DNA of 64,000 nt from Ampullaceana balthica (taxonomy: Eukaryota > Mollusca > Gastropoda > Lymnaeidae): assembly GCA_944989445.1 (NCBI GenBank), contig CALYLW010000166.1, positions 563,946-627,945 of the forward strand, read 5' to 3'. The notes beneath the pieces were generated by a model. That model did not search any database. It was not told the DNA's origin and saw only the letters and a program-made list of their open reading frames with translations. The position numbers and the translations under genes were made by a program. Below, piece after piece: positions 12,201-22,715 of this stretch (positions within the stretch are counted from its first letter, which is position 1; every line of letters begins with the position of its first letter).

Positions 12201-14202
12201 GCTCTTAGATATATATGTCTAATCGTTCACAATATGCACAATGGTTCATATGTCTATGAGAATCATATGACACGTATGTTAAACATATATACAGGAAGCT
12301 AAACTCAAAGCGTTGCTAAAGCAAATCGCTGATTGTCTTATTTCATCTACTCCCCAACAGGTGTGTCTAAAGGCGTACACCCAGTTCTCCAACCTCTGTC
12401 GCCACAAAAGAATGCACGCCGACTGCCGGCAGCAGATCAAGTGCAAGGACTGCGGTCAAGCGTTCTCCACAGTGACCTCGCTCAGCAAACACAAACGCTT
12501 CTGCGAGGGCATCATGCGGAACGGCATCCGGGGCATGTACCCCACGGAGAAACTCTCCCCCATTTCCTTGTCGCCCAACGGACAGTCACCTCATCTGAAC
12601 CCGTCCCTGTTCCCCAGTATATATGCCGCGGCCGCACGACCGCAGTTTCCCTTTTCCCCTTACTCAGCGTTTGGGGCGTTCCCCGGGCTGCTAGGCCAGG
12701 GTCTCCCCTCCATGCTGGGTGGCGGCGGTGTGTCAGACAATGATGCAGAGACGAGACACAAAGTCCCGAAGCCCGCGCCGCCGTCCCCCGTTCAAGAGAA
12801 GAAGCCCCACAAGGAGACGCCCATAGCGCCACCGGGATTCACACAGTTCAGGCCCCAGTCGCCCAACGTGGCCTCCAGAGTCCTCGCCACGTCTACGCCC
12901 GCGAAACAGGACCAGCCGTTCGACTACACGAATCACGGCCCGAAGTCCGAACCAGAAGCGTCATCTCCTGGTTCCTCAAACAAAGCTCCAGACTCCCCGG
13001 GCACCCCGACGGAGAAGCCCCCGAAGGACGATGCCCCCCTTGATCTGAGCAAGAAGCCCATGAAGCCCATCCCAGTTCTGCCCCCGGATGCCCCGCGAAA
13101 AACACACATTTACGGTGACCTGCCCTTTTCATCACCCCCCACATCCTCGCCTAGCCCCGCCGCCACCGGCACGGCGCCCCCCGCCCTGTCCTCGTCGCTA
13201 TCGCTGTCCATTCCGTCAGTGTCCATGCCAGACTCCTCCAAGCTCATCCTGTCGGGCATGCCCAGCATCTACGGCTACCCCTTCAACCCCATTATGATGG
13301 AGTCGTTCCTGAGGATGAAAGAGGATCTCAAACTCCAGCAGGAGGTGGCCTCCAAGTTCTCGAACCCCTTCGCCCGCTTCCCGATGCCCGGCCCCACGGC
13401 GTTCCCGGGGCTGCACCCCCACCAGTTCAACATGATGCCGCGCCCCGACATCGACAAGGTGCTCTCCCCCATGATTAAGATGGAGAAGTCCCCCGACTAC
13501 TCCCCGCACCACCACGCCCACCACCACCACCATCATCAACAACAGCAGCAGCAGCAGCAGCAGTCGGCGGCGCTCAACCACGGCCACCACCACCACCCCT
13601 TCGGTCCCGGTGGCCCCGGAAAGTCCAAGGAGAGGTACGCGTGTAAGTTTTGTGGAAAGGTTTTCCCGCGGTCCGCGAACCTGACCCGGCACCTCCGCAC
13701 CCACACGGGCGAACAGCCGTACAAGTGCAAGTACTGCGAGCGGTCGTTCAGCATCTCGTCCAACCTCCAGCGGCACGTGCGGAACATCCACAACAAGGAG
13801 AAGCCGTTCAAGTGCCAGCTCTGCGACCGCTGCTTCGGCCAGCAGACCAATCTCGACCGGCACCTGAAAAAACACGAACAGGAGGGGCCGCACCTCGCCG
13901 ACTCGCCCTCGGCGGAGCTCGAGGAGAAAGACGACGCGTATTTCTCCGAAATCCGGAACTTCATCAGCGACAACGGGAAGGTCGATGACCCGGATGTCGA
14001 TGATGACAACAAAGACGAGGCGTCGACCTCGGACGATGCTGAAATTAACGTGGACAACGACCTGGATGTGTCCGAAAATGAGGAACTTCTGGACGAGGAG
14101 GACGAAATAGCAGACGATATTTCTGACGAGGACCCGAACAATTTTTCAGTGGAAAAGGCGAAAGAGGAAGAAGAAGAAATGGATCACGTGGACATAGCAT
14201 AA
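8979..14202 (+). CDS. MECOM: EVI1/PRDM3-PRDM16 (hamlet) family zinc-finger transcription factor, 3' part of gene
   Basis: Four exons join in frame: 8979-9225, 10391-10502, 11472-11678 and 12361-14202 (stop TAA), giving about 801 visible residues. The family binds DNA through two separated zinc-finger clusters and represses transcription with CtBP; in animals it controls cell fate. Visible here are an N-terminal cluster (a C2HC finger, then fingers with [36 protein letters not shown] and a C2HC finger CKDCGQAF), a proline-rich middle, the CtBP-binding motif PLDLS (13036-13050), a His/Gln tract (about 13507-13600), and three C-terminal fingers (13636-13875) almost identical in key residues to EVI1 fingers 8-10. 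An acidic tail follows, containing [12 protein letters not shown]. The 5' end with any PR domain lies outside the recognisable sequence. Invertebrates normally have one gene for the vertebrate MECOM/PRDM16 pair, so the symbol denotes the family. Confidence 0.95.
9365..10030. repeat. AT-rich 19-20 bp minisatellite in MECOM-like intron
   Basis: Imperfect units of about 20 bp, core CAATTTACARTGCAAAATTC. The main block is about 9365-9715; a second block, about 9880-10030, lies beyond a region with related inverted pieces (TGTAAATTGGAAT at 9764-9855). It lies wholly in the intron 9226-10390. Confidence 0.85.
10246..10276 (+). repeat. Short interstitial telomere-like motif
   Basis: Contains GGGTTAGGGTTAGGGTG, two tandem TTAGGG units, in the same intron. 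It is too short to imply a telomere fusion. Confidence 0.5.
10391..10502 (+). CDS. MECOM: MECOM-like exon with third-type finger
   Basis: Acceptor CACCTCCAG, donor GTATAC. The first base completes a Ser codon and the exon ends in phase 0 after RHQ. It encodes [20 protein letters not shown], the family's CPKAF finger; the second zinc-binding His comes from the next exon (LTH). Confidence 0.92.
10612..11405. repeat. 25-bp minisatellite in MECOM-like intron
   Basis: About 32 tandem units with core AAACTGGTTAGAAAGATAAT plus TAGAG or TAGAC. Variants are ordered along the array: GAG-type on the left, alternating GAG/GAC in the middle, an extra T (ATAATTTAGAC) near 11121-11180, then ATCATTAGAC on the right. 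The array ends about 65 bp before the acceptor of the next exon. Confidence 0.95.
11472..11678 (+). CDS. MECOM: MECOM-like exon with fingers 4 and 5
   Basis: Acceptor GTTCAG, donor GTGAGC; 207 bases, phase 0 at both ends. It encodes LTHD, then the finger [20 protein letters not shown] and the finger [21 protein letters not shown], and ends FQCE, which starts the next finger. Residues around the zinc ligands are nearly the same as in vertebrate EVI1, so orthology is clear. Confidence 0.95.
11781..12052 (+). mobile_element. Helitron-like non-autonomous element, copy 3, in MECOM-like intron
   Basis: Starts TCAATATACATAA after an A and ends TTTTTGACGGGTGATACGCTAG before a T. It carries the family's internal segments (GTGCGCACCAAATTACTGCACC, split here for length as GTGCGCACC and AAATTACTGCACC; GAACGTTCCGCATAAAATTG). 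It is in the same orientation as the gene and lies inside the intron 11679-12360. Confidence 0.7.
12361..14202 (+). CDS. MECOM: MECOM-like terminal coding exon
   Basis: Acceptor CTCCCCAACAG ends at 12360; stop TAA at 14200-14202. An open frame upstream of 12361 is intronic; the splice join restores the finger [23 protein letters not shown]. In order: rest of finger 6, a C2HC finger (CKDCGQAF ... RFC), a Pro/Ser-rich repression region, PLDLSKK for CtBP, an IKME motif (13474-13485) fitting the SUMO consensus, His- and Gln-rich tracts, three C-terminal C2H2 fingers, and an acidic tail ending MDHVDIA. The protein stops soon after the acidic region, shorter than vertebrate EVI1. The exon is GC-rich against AT-rich surroundings. 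Confidence 0.95.
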   Translation: MCLKAYTQFSNLCRHKRMHADCRQQIKCKDCGQAFSTVTSLSKHKRFCEGIMRNGIRGMYPTEKLSPISLSPNGQSPHLNPSLFPSIYAAAARPQFPFSPYSAFGAFPGLLGQGLPSMLGGGGVSDNDAETRHKVPKPAPPSPVQEKKPHKETPIAPPGFTQFRPQSPNVASRVLATSTPAKQDQPFDYTNHGPKSEPEASSPGSSNKAPDSPGTPTEKPPKDDAPLDLSKKPMKPIPVLPPDAPRKTHIYGDLPFSSPPTSSPSPAATGTAPPALSSSLSLSIPSVSMPDSSKLILSGMPSIYGYPFNPIMMESFLRMKEDLKLQQEVASKFSNPFARFPMPGPTAFPGLHPHQFNMMPRPDIDKVLSPMIKMEKSPDYSPHHHAHHHHHHQQQQQQQQQSAALNHGHHHHPFGPGGPGKSKERYACKFCGKVFPRSANLTRHLRTHTGEQPYKCKYCERSFSISSNLQRHVRNIHNKEKPFKCQLCDRCFGQQTNLDRHLKKHEQEGPHLADSPSAELEEKDDAYFSEIRNFISDNGKVDDPDVDDDNKDEASTSDDAEINVDNDLDVSENEELLDEEDEIADDISDEDPNNFSVEKAKEEEEEMDHVDIA

Positions 14203-16955
14203 TGATAACATTCCCATTACATTTCCTTTGGAGTGGATAGAAAACCGTGTGTGATAGCCTTAAAATGACAATTATATCTGATGAAAGACAATATTGTTTC
14301 ATCTAAAAAGTTGGAACAAATTTGAAACACATTCTCATGTTTATCTATACTTTAAACCTTTGTGTCATTCCTTCCTACACATGTCACATCTATTTTCACG
14401 TTTTAGTTCAAGCCATGAAAGTGCGTGTTTTTGTTCAGTTTATATTCGTGCGCCAGCTATGGTGTGCAAACATATTTGTAAATAGCGTAACTATTGTACG
14501 TAAAGCTATTTTGATTGGACAATTTTAAATAGTAATTTTTGCTCTACAAATTATTGTAAATAATAGATTATTTTCTCGTGGACACAATTGTACAGCTAAA
14601 TTAATAACTTCATTTTCCTATTAAATTTTATATAAAATAATTTCAGCACATTGATTACATGAATATGTCTACGCTGTAGTCAGGCCGTTAGAATTGTGTA
14701 TCTTCATTCCCGGGGCTACGGCAATAGAAAATGTTTACGTTTCGAAAGGTTTGGGGGTCAGTCTTTTGCAGCAATTGCAAGCACCGCCCTTGCACGAGGG
14801 AGGGGGGGGGGCTAGCCCCGTGAAAGACTTTAGATGATGGCGTTCCGTGAACGCCCTGAAAGTTCCAGGGTCAAAGGAGACTGTCCACTTTGTTATAATT
14901 ATATCGGCCAGCATGTTTGGAACCCAGGGATCCTCAAAGCTTGTACGATGGACAACAAATGTTGTAACAAAAATGTATACGGCCCGCCCCCTTCCAACAA
15001 TCATCATACATACGTTTTAGTGGAACCACCTCGACAAGCCTGCTACACAATAACACTGTAGGTCTCTATCAACAATATCACAATAACGTGAAACTAGTCC
15101 CGGAGTTGGAGGGCAAAGGGCGGGGGGGGGGCGGGGCTATGTAATATCGTGACGTGTTGGTGCGTGACGTCATCTGGGCAAATATTGGAATTTTACAAAT
15201 AAATATTTAAGAAAAAATAATGTAAGCCTAATTAGACTTCTTACAGTGTAACGTATAATTGGATCAGTGTTTGAGTGTCACGGTAGGAAAACATTTAGAG
15301 AACCACTGCATTTGACGTCAACTGCAGGGAATTTTTATTTTAAACAGTAATTATTGACTTATGTTATATCAAACAGCCTGGTGGCGATGATTCGATTTGG
15401 AAAATGATTTAGAAAAATAATTGTAAATGTTTAATTGTCACCACAAAAAAATGTACGCCATGTTTTTTTTAAATTGTCAAACAATCTAACAACCACCTAT
15501 AACGACACATCTAGGAACTAAAACGTTGACAGATTGTTGTCAAATAAACCACTACATCCTAGTCAATAGCACCTTGTCAACAACCAACGACTCAGTGTCT
15601 ACAAAGTAGAAGCGTCAATTCCGAGACATTCTAGCCGCGGGTTGTATGTATTCTCGCGTCAGTGCAGTTTTGGATGCGCCCTCCGTCTCGCGTCAGTGCA
15701 GTTTGGATGCGCCCTCCCAAACTGAAGTTAGCCCAGATTTTGGTTAGAAATTAAAAGAGTCAACAGTTACCTCACCGGACGGTTTGTCTGCCTCCCTCCG
15801 TCCGTCGTCGAGCTTTGGAAAGAAATTTCGCTTATATTTATTTTGAGTCTTGTTCGTGTCGCTGACCATTTCCTATCGTTTAGGGAAACGAAGAGAAATT
15901 TAAACATAAGGTTTAAAATTTTTATACCTTTAAAAAAAAATCGCATCTTTTATACGAAAACTATCACGTTGAAAAAATTCATTTAACATTTTGATGTTCG
16001 GAATACTGGCAGGTTCATTCACACTGGTAATACCATAATAGACACACGAGCTCTACAGATGTTATTTCATACTAGCAAAATATCCGGTCTTGGGGAAAGC
16101 CTAACCATAGTGTATTTCATACTAGCAAAACACCCGGTCTTAGGACAAACCTAACCATAGTGTTCATTCGGCAAAACGAATGTTGAGGTTTTTGTTAATT
16201 TTTGCTTTGTTTTTTAAATGTCCGTTGTTTTTATCTTTCTCCTGATGAATGTGGGAAAACTGCTGCAAATAAAGAACTGCATTTATTTTCAAATTATTTT
16301 ATTTGATGTTTGTGTATACAAAATAAAACTAGAGGATTTAACAATGAAATCATGTCAAGATGTAGAATATACAATTCTACTTTTTAGTCATGTCAAGTAC
16401 TGCGTACTTTTGGAAAAGCCAATGAATATATATTTATGTACATTCTGAAAGACAAATTAATAAAATGTCTGGACCAATTTTTCTTGGTAAGAAAAGCAAT
16501 GATGGACCAATATTCCCGACCAATTTCTTCTGTTACTAATGCCTGTACAATCTTCATATATATTATATTTTTTAATGACAAGGGAGACGACTGTGATTAA
16601 CGTCATTTCCTTTTGTGATTTTATTAAAAAATTCTTACCTACCTTGTTTTCTCCCCTTCATTTTTAATTTATGAAAATAGATTTGTTAAATATTATAACT
16701 TTTCTTTAAGAACATAACAATGGGAGAACTGCTGATTTCCAAGAACTATTTATTTGTGAATGTTGCTTTGTACTTGTACTAAGCTCAATGTGATGCAAGG
16801 GAGAGCTAATTTATGGAAATTATATGCAGTTGTGAGATCAATCCAGATTTTTACCTTTTTTTTCTTCTTATTCTTAAGAATAATAATTATTTTTATTATT
16901 ATTTTGTAAATGAGTGAATTAAAAACAATAAAAAATTATATGCAAAATGAACAAG
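14203..16955 (+). other. Probable 3'UTR of the MECOM-like gene
   Basis: An AT-rich, ORF-poor stretch following the stop codon. Poly(A) signals AATAAA occur at 15198, 16268, 16459 and 16927. The last is followed by a GT-rich run (about 16978-17003), the best-looking end. Two TGTAAATA Pumilio-type motifs lie near 14477 and 14553. A 50-bp unit is duplicated at about 16062-16163 (shared CATACTAGCAAAA and CCTAACCATAGTG). UTR extent is inference. Confidence 0.5.
16927..16932 (+). terminator. Candidate distal poly(A) signal of the MECOM-like gene
   Basis: AATAAA followed 45-75 bases later by a GT-rich element (TTGTGTGTTGTGTCTTGTG). The choice among four AATAAA sites is inference. Confidence 0.4.
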
Positions 16956-17004
16956 CGTATGGAAAGTTTTCTTATATCTTGTGTGTTGTGTCTTGTGTTT
17001 CCCC

Positions 17005-17175
17005 AGGGCTGGAGTACGTTGGGGTAAGTTGGGGTAAGATGGGGTAAGTTGGGGTAAGATGGGGTAAGATGGGGTCAGTTGGGGTGAGATGGGGTAAGTT
17101 GGGGTGAGATGGGGTAAGTTGGGGTAAGATAGGCTAAGTTGGTGTAAGATGGGGTAAGTTGGGGTGAGATGGCAG
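17005..17175. repeat. 10-bp G-rich minisatellite (GGGGTAAGWT)
   Basis: About 17 copies of GGGGTAAGTT / GGGGTAAGAT / GGGGTGAGAT. GGGG runs recur every 10 bases on the plus strand with 6-base loops, a layout that can form G-quadruplexes. Each unit also resembles a 5' splice donor. Confidence 0.95.
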
Positions 17176-17179
17176 GTAA

Positions 17180-18225
17180 ATACAAAAATATTTAGGACAA
17201 ATTATTTCTTCAAAACTCTCGCAGACGAACACATTGTTGACGATTAATTAATATATACGTGACTAAAACAGGGTAAGTATGTAGGCGTGACAAGACTTCA
17301 CAGAACAACCAACGTTCCTCATCGAACAAATAGACAAAACAAATAAAACGAATAAAATGTAATGAGAACTTAAAACTGCTGTGTTATCCTCAGCCAGAAA
17401 GAGCGATGCTTACAAGCACTTTATTTACGGACATAATTGAAGTGGTCCTGGAGGCAAGGGAGCAGAAACAAATTATGTGATGTGCAATACAGTAAACTGA
17501 TTATTATTGTTGCTCTGGTAGTTTACCTCAAAAGACTGAATATTTTTACGGCCATTCCAAATTGTTAAGTATGTTACATGGAGAAAGTTAGCAGCAGAGG
17601 AAGTTTACACCAACTAGGTTATAACTCTAAATTTAGAGAGAAATTGCGCTCATTGTTATGATAAAAGAGGCAGATTTCGTCCGATTCTGAAATTTCAAAT
17701 TCATATTTTTTTATTTTTTTTTACCTCAAACTTTGATGAGATGCACAAGTTCATCCATGTCAAAGTACAAAGTACAATATTAAGTACAAAGTACAAAGTA
17801 CAATATTAAGTACAAAGTACAAAGTACAATATTAAGTAGAACCAAACAAACAGGAGAAAAATACCTAGAACATTATTCGCATTTTGGGAATTCGCAATTT
17901 TGAGAAAAGTCGAGATTCGGAAATTCCCAGAGAAGCACTTTGCTTGTTTGACAACATTGAGTTCACAATGAAAAATGTAGAAGTCAATTCTCAAATATAG
18001 AACATTTAGCGCCGCAAGTCGTGTGATTGTGTGTGTGTGTGTGTTGGCGCTAATGAGATATTAGTTACTCAAACAAGTTATTTTAATCAAAATGTGTATC
18101 TATTTTTATTATGCACAACTTATATGGGAGAGACATTACTCTTCATCCAGGGTCCTAAGTTGTATATAACACATTCAAGATAATATAATTGGTGAATAGA
18201 AGATATTCATAATAAAGGACAACTA
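17180..18225. other. Intergenic, nothing recognised apart from a short repeat
   Basis: AT-rich with no exon or transposon termini recognised. Between 17762 and 17837 the motif AAAGTACAATATTAAGTAC is repeated three times, and a short GT run lies at about 18026-18043. Confidence 0.5.
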
Positions 18226-19135
18226 TAGTGCTGATACAGGCCAAAGCTATAGTGCTGATACAGGCCAAAGCTATAGTGCTGATACAGGCCAAAGCTATAG
18301 TGCTGATACAGGCCAAAGCTATAGTGCTGATAAAAGACAAAGCTAGAGTGCTAATAAAAGACAAAGCTAGAGTGCTAATAAAAGACAAAGCTAGAGTGCT
18401 AATAAAAGACAAAGCTAGAGTGCTAATAAAGGACATAGGTACTGTGCTAATAAATGACAATGCTTATGTTCTAATAAAGGGAAAAGCTATAGTGCTAATA
18501 AATGACAATGCTTATGTTCTAATAAAGGGAACAGCTATAGTGCTAATAAATGACAATGCTTATGTTCTAATAAAGGGAAAAGCTATAGTGCTAATAAATG
18601 ACAATGCTTATGTTCTAATAGAGGGAAAAGCTATAGTGCTAATAAATGACAATGCTTATGTTCTAATAAAGGGAAAAGCTATAGTGCTAATAAATGACAA
18701 TGCTTATGTTCTAATAAAGGGAACAGCTATAGTGCTAATAAATGACAATGCTTATGTTCTAATAAAGGGAAAAGCTATAGTGCTAATAAATGACAATGCT
18801 TATGTTCTAATAGAGGGAAAAGCTATAGTGCTAATAAATGACAATGCTTATGTTCTAATAAAGGGAACAGCTATAGTGCTAATAAATGACAATGCTTATG
18901 TTCTAATAAAGGGAAAAGCTATAGTGCTAATAAATGACAATGCTTATGTTCTAATAAAGGGAAAAGCTATAGTGCTAATAAATGACAATGCTTATGTTCT
19001 AATAAAGGGAAAAGCTATAGTGCTAATAAATGACAATGCTTATGTTCTAATAAAGGGAAAAGCTATAGTGCTAATAAATGACAATGCTTATGTTCTAATA
19101 AAGGGAAAAGCTATAGTGCTAATAAAAGAAAATGC
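18226..19135. repeat. 24/48-bp minisatellite with higher-order structure
   Basis: Five units of 24 bp containing GTGCTGATACAGGCC are followed by about four of 24 bp containing GTGCTAATAAAAGAC. Then about 14 units of 48 bp follow, each a dimer of two diverged 24-bp halves (GCTATAGTGCTAATAAATG and GCTTATGTTCTAATAAAGG). Because 24 is a multiple of 3, a frame of about 315 codons stays open across it; I judge this to be by-product, not a gene. Confidence 0.95.
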
Positions 19136-19139
19136 TTTA

Positions 19140-19960
19140 GTAAGGAGAAGAAACATTCATTTGACTCGAATGTAGATCTACTTGAACGAAACAGAACAGA
19201 AAAACTATTTTTAAAAATAATTATAAAAATGACCCCCCCTCCCCAATAAAATAAAAATAAAATAAATAAATAATAATAATCATAATAATAATGATAATAA
19301 TAATAATAAAACTAAATAAATAAATAATTACAATAATGATATAGCATATGGTTTAATGAGATTTATATGTGGGTGACCAATCGAGATGATTTCAAATGAG
19401 ACTGTTGGGAACGAAAAAAAATGGAAGGGGGGGGGGCGCATAACGGGGAAAGAAAATACATTTTAAAAGAGCCAATACAGTTGTGAGTGTCCCCCATGAC
19501 GTCATTTTGATAGTTTACATGGTTTTGGTATTATGATTTCTAGTAAGTAAAAGACATTTATTCCATTTCAGAATTCACATGTGATCATGTGATGTGATGT
19601 TAATTAACGAAAAAAAAACTATCTCAATAAAATAAATTAATAACGAAAACAAAAAACTCAAAATGTCATATGCTAATTATTAATCATGCTTGAAAAAAAT
19701 TCTAATGTTTCAACTTTGACATTCTCAAATCGGTCATGAGTCATTGTAAATTGTAATGTTGCATTTAAGAATAGCTAACGTTCAAAGGGAAATAACCAAC
19801 ATTTTGTTTAAGGACTATTTATGCATTCCCTTAGAAAGCAACTAAAGAATCTTATCTTATCTGTTACTGTGCTACAGACGCTCCATTCCAAGAATGTTGA
19901 AATCCTTGAGTTCTTAATCTAATATTATTATGCAATGTTGTATGATATGACTAAGAACTA
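19140..19960. other. AT-rich intergenic DNA
   Basis: Contains A-rich and TAA/TAAA simple repeats (about 19235-19325) and a G run near 19428. No gene or mobile-element terminus recognised. Confidence 0.5.
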
Positions 19961-20419
19961 ATGCACTAGAAGTCGCAGCCCCAGGCCAGTATTAGGACAT
20001 TCCATTTACATGTATGACTTATTTTTAAATCCTTTATATTAACTAGTGGCGTCTGGTTGCTTGCTTGGTGCTTTGTTTGCCGAAAAAACTTTGGATCGCG
20101 ATTTTCAACCAGCTTCCACGTATGCAAGCGTGCTGAAATTTTGCAGGCGAACTCGTTCCGATGATAAAAATGATGTACAGTGGCGTAGCTAGGGTCATGT
20201 GCGCCCGGGGACATGACACAAAATCGGCGCCCCTTGTCGGACCGAAAGGTTCTGGGGGCTCATTGAGCCCCTAAGAAAAATTTGAAATTTTACGGTTTAT
20301 ATAGTTCATTTTCGAAGCTTCTGGTATTTTAATGAAATAGAATACAGACTAATAATTCTCTATACGATTGTAAACAATTTATTTGAAAACAAAAATACTC
20401 TACTAATTATACGATTAGA

Positions 20420-22160
20420 CATAGTCTACAAAAAATTGATTCTCCTTGATTTAATTTGATTGTCGCAAACTCGTCAATCACGTTGTCAAAATTAATATTC
20501 TCAAGTGTTTCTCTTTCGATGCTAAGGAGTGCAAGATCACTGGGACTATCTTTTACAATTGAAGCACGTAAATAAGACAAAATAAGCTTCAGTTTGCTGA
20601 AGGACCACTCACAGCTTTCAGTTGAAACAGCAATTGTTAGAAGTATTTGAAGTGAAATGCGCTTGACTCGGAAATACGTCATCTCCATATGAAACAATAA
20701 AACCAAGAACATCCAAAGGAGTTTCCGATAGAACTTCAGTCCGGGTACTGAGAAGCATTTTTCAGTCTCTGATTTATGTGCACAAGTCATGACCATTGAC
20801 GTCAGTGTCGTATAAATTAGCAAAATGTAAGCAATTTTAACGAAGTGTATCGACTTTTGTCTCAGCAAGAAGAGTTTTGACGTCTTGTAAAAATCCAAAT
20901 TTGTTGTTTAGATTTTTTTAGACGTATAAACCGTATTGATATCTCCTGTTGGAGTCTATCAATTACGCTGTTCATATCACGTGCAATTCTTCTTCTGCAG
21001 AAAGTCCTGCATCTCTTGTTAATTCTCAGCATCCTCCGATGTCGTCTAATCCTTCTGTCAACCTCGATTCCCCAAGTTGTGCATCTTCCTTTCCATTATC
21101 TACCGCAACCTGGCTCAAATTATCACGAATGTTGACAATTTCTTGCTCAAGCGATTCAAGATCAGATGCTGCTTCCTTGAAATTCACAGTAAGATTCTGC
21201 AACCGTTTCTGGACACGATCAATTTCCCAAGTATGATGTTCCAGAAATTTAACAAAAACTAGGAATTTAAAGTTTAATATACCTGCCAGCAAAGTTTCTG
21301 CATCACTTCTGGTGTCAGGACGTCATATTTGTATGTTTTGATAATTTTTCCAACAGCTCTACCAGTTCATCTAGTGAAATCTAGTCCTTCATAAATTGCT
21401 TTAACAGCTTCTGATCGTGCACTCCAACGTGTTTCAGACTTCCTCTTCATTGTGATTGGCACAACTCTTTTTAATTCTTCCCAAACGAGTTGTTGAACGA
21501 GAGAAAACAAAAATTTATACTTTCAACTGTTCCAAAAACGTGATAACAACTGGATCCTGTTTAGCTGAGTGTACTCTTGGTAAGTTTAAGCTGTGGTTAT
21601 CACAGTTGATGAACAATGCTCTGTGATTTCTGGCACATATTCGGTGTTGAAGGCCGGATATATGCCCAGTCATTACAGCAGCATTGTCATAACATTGTGA
21701 CCGATAGTCGGCTAGAGGTATGTTATTAGATTCTAGTTTCTCCACGATAACTCTTTCAATGCTTGCTGCGTCTTTGGAATGTATCTGTATAAAACCTAAA
21801 AATGATTCTTTGATGGTTTCTTTTTTAGTTTGAAAATCCACATCCACAAATCTGATGACTTGAGAAAGCTGTTCCCGGTGTCTTAGATCGGGTGTTGAGT
21901 CAAGTAAGATACCGTAGTACTTGTTTTTTCTGATTTCACTCAACAGCTGATTCCTTACAGTCGATGAAAGTAGGTGGATAAATTCATTTTGGATTTCCTG
22001 TATAAATAAGATACTGAACCTGGATTTTCTCGGGAATCTTGTAAGTGCTTTTCTAACAGTGGATCATACTGATCAAGTTTGATCACAGAGAGACAGGAAA
22101 GAGAGGCGGTGTCTGATGTTTCATATAAAAGGAATCCAACTTGCTTTGACATAACCACAC
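20420..22160 (-). pseudogene. hAT transposase remnant (ZMYM1/TTF-type)
   Basis: Broken frames on the minus strand together resemble hAT transposases of the ZMYM1-like group. The N-terminal side has a stretch KYYGILLDSTPDLRHREQLS (catalytic-region LDSTPD..H..Q) and CYDNAAVMTG...HALFINCDNHSLNL-like residues. The C-terminal dimerisation motif reads STESCEWSFSKLKLILSYLR followed by DLALLSIERE. Stops and frameshifts (near 21945, 21300-21515, 20900) separate the pieces, so it is inactive. Confidence 0.85.
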
Positions 22161-22191
22161 AATCCCTTGAGAGGAGAGACCTTCTGTAAGC

Positions 22192-22715
22192 CAGTGGTTC
22201 TCAAACTTTTGAGATTCAAGGACCACTTGAAAAATGTGTGTCTTAGCTTCGGACCACTACTAAAAATTGTGCTACTGCCGAGCTGGAAAGTTAAATATAA
22301 TTATACTGTGTATATCTTATCTGTTGCACATGCTCCTTCTATACAGAAGATTATTGCTAGCTATAAGTAGTATACATGTTAGTTAGTAAAACTATACTAA
22401 TATGCTATGTCATCATGTAATTCAAACTGTCTGATAACCAGCAAATTTCAGTATGCATCAGCAACTGTTAATGTTCAAGATTCATATTCGAACATACGAA
22501 AGCAAAGAAATGAGAATTTAATAGACGAGCCTTGATAAAATTTAAAAACTATTTAGGCCAGATCAAAAATATATTTCAAGTCTGCGTTAATTCTTTTACT
22601 TGTTAGTCTTTCTCGATGAATCACAAAGTGTGTAAATTTCATGCTTTGCTCGCGGACCACCTGGCACATCTTCGCGGACAACTAGTGGTCCACGACCACA
22701 GGTTAAGAACTACTG
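22192..22715. mobile_element. hAT-type MITE nested in the hAT at 20178
   Basis: Termini CAGTGGTTCTCAAACTTTT and GGTTAAGAACTACTG are inverted partners. Flanking 8-mers CTGTAAGC and CTTTAAGC differ by one base. There is no coding capacity. It lies in the 5' part of the host transposon. Confidence 0.85.

Noticed and set aside
12313..12360. Extending the MECOM-like last exon to an upstream in-frame ATG
   Set aside because: A clear acceptor at 12359-12360 and the rebuilt zinc finger across the splice junction show that these bases are intron.
18228..19175. Open frame of 315 codons with a 16-residue repeat (VLINDNAYVLIKGKAI)
   Set aside because: Produced by the 24/48-bp array; no splice sites, no non-repeat domain, and the opposite strand is also partly open.
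19966..20214. Recurring short peptide (FYHRNEFACKISAR) seen near 20100, 30700 and 62800
   Set aside because: It is part of the dispersed family-2 repeat, with stops differing between copies; no copy extends into a longer protein.
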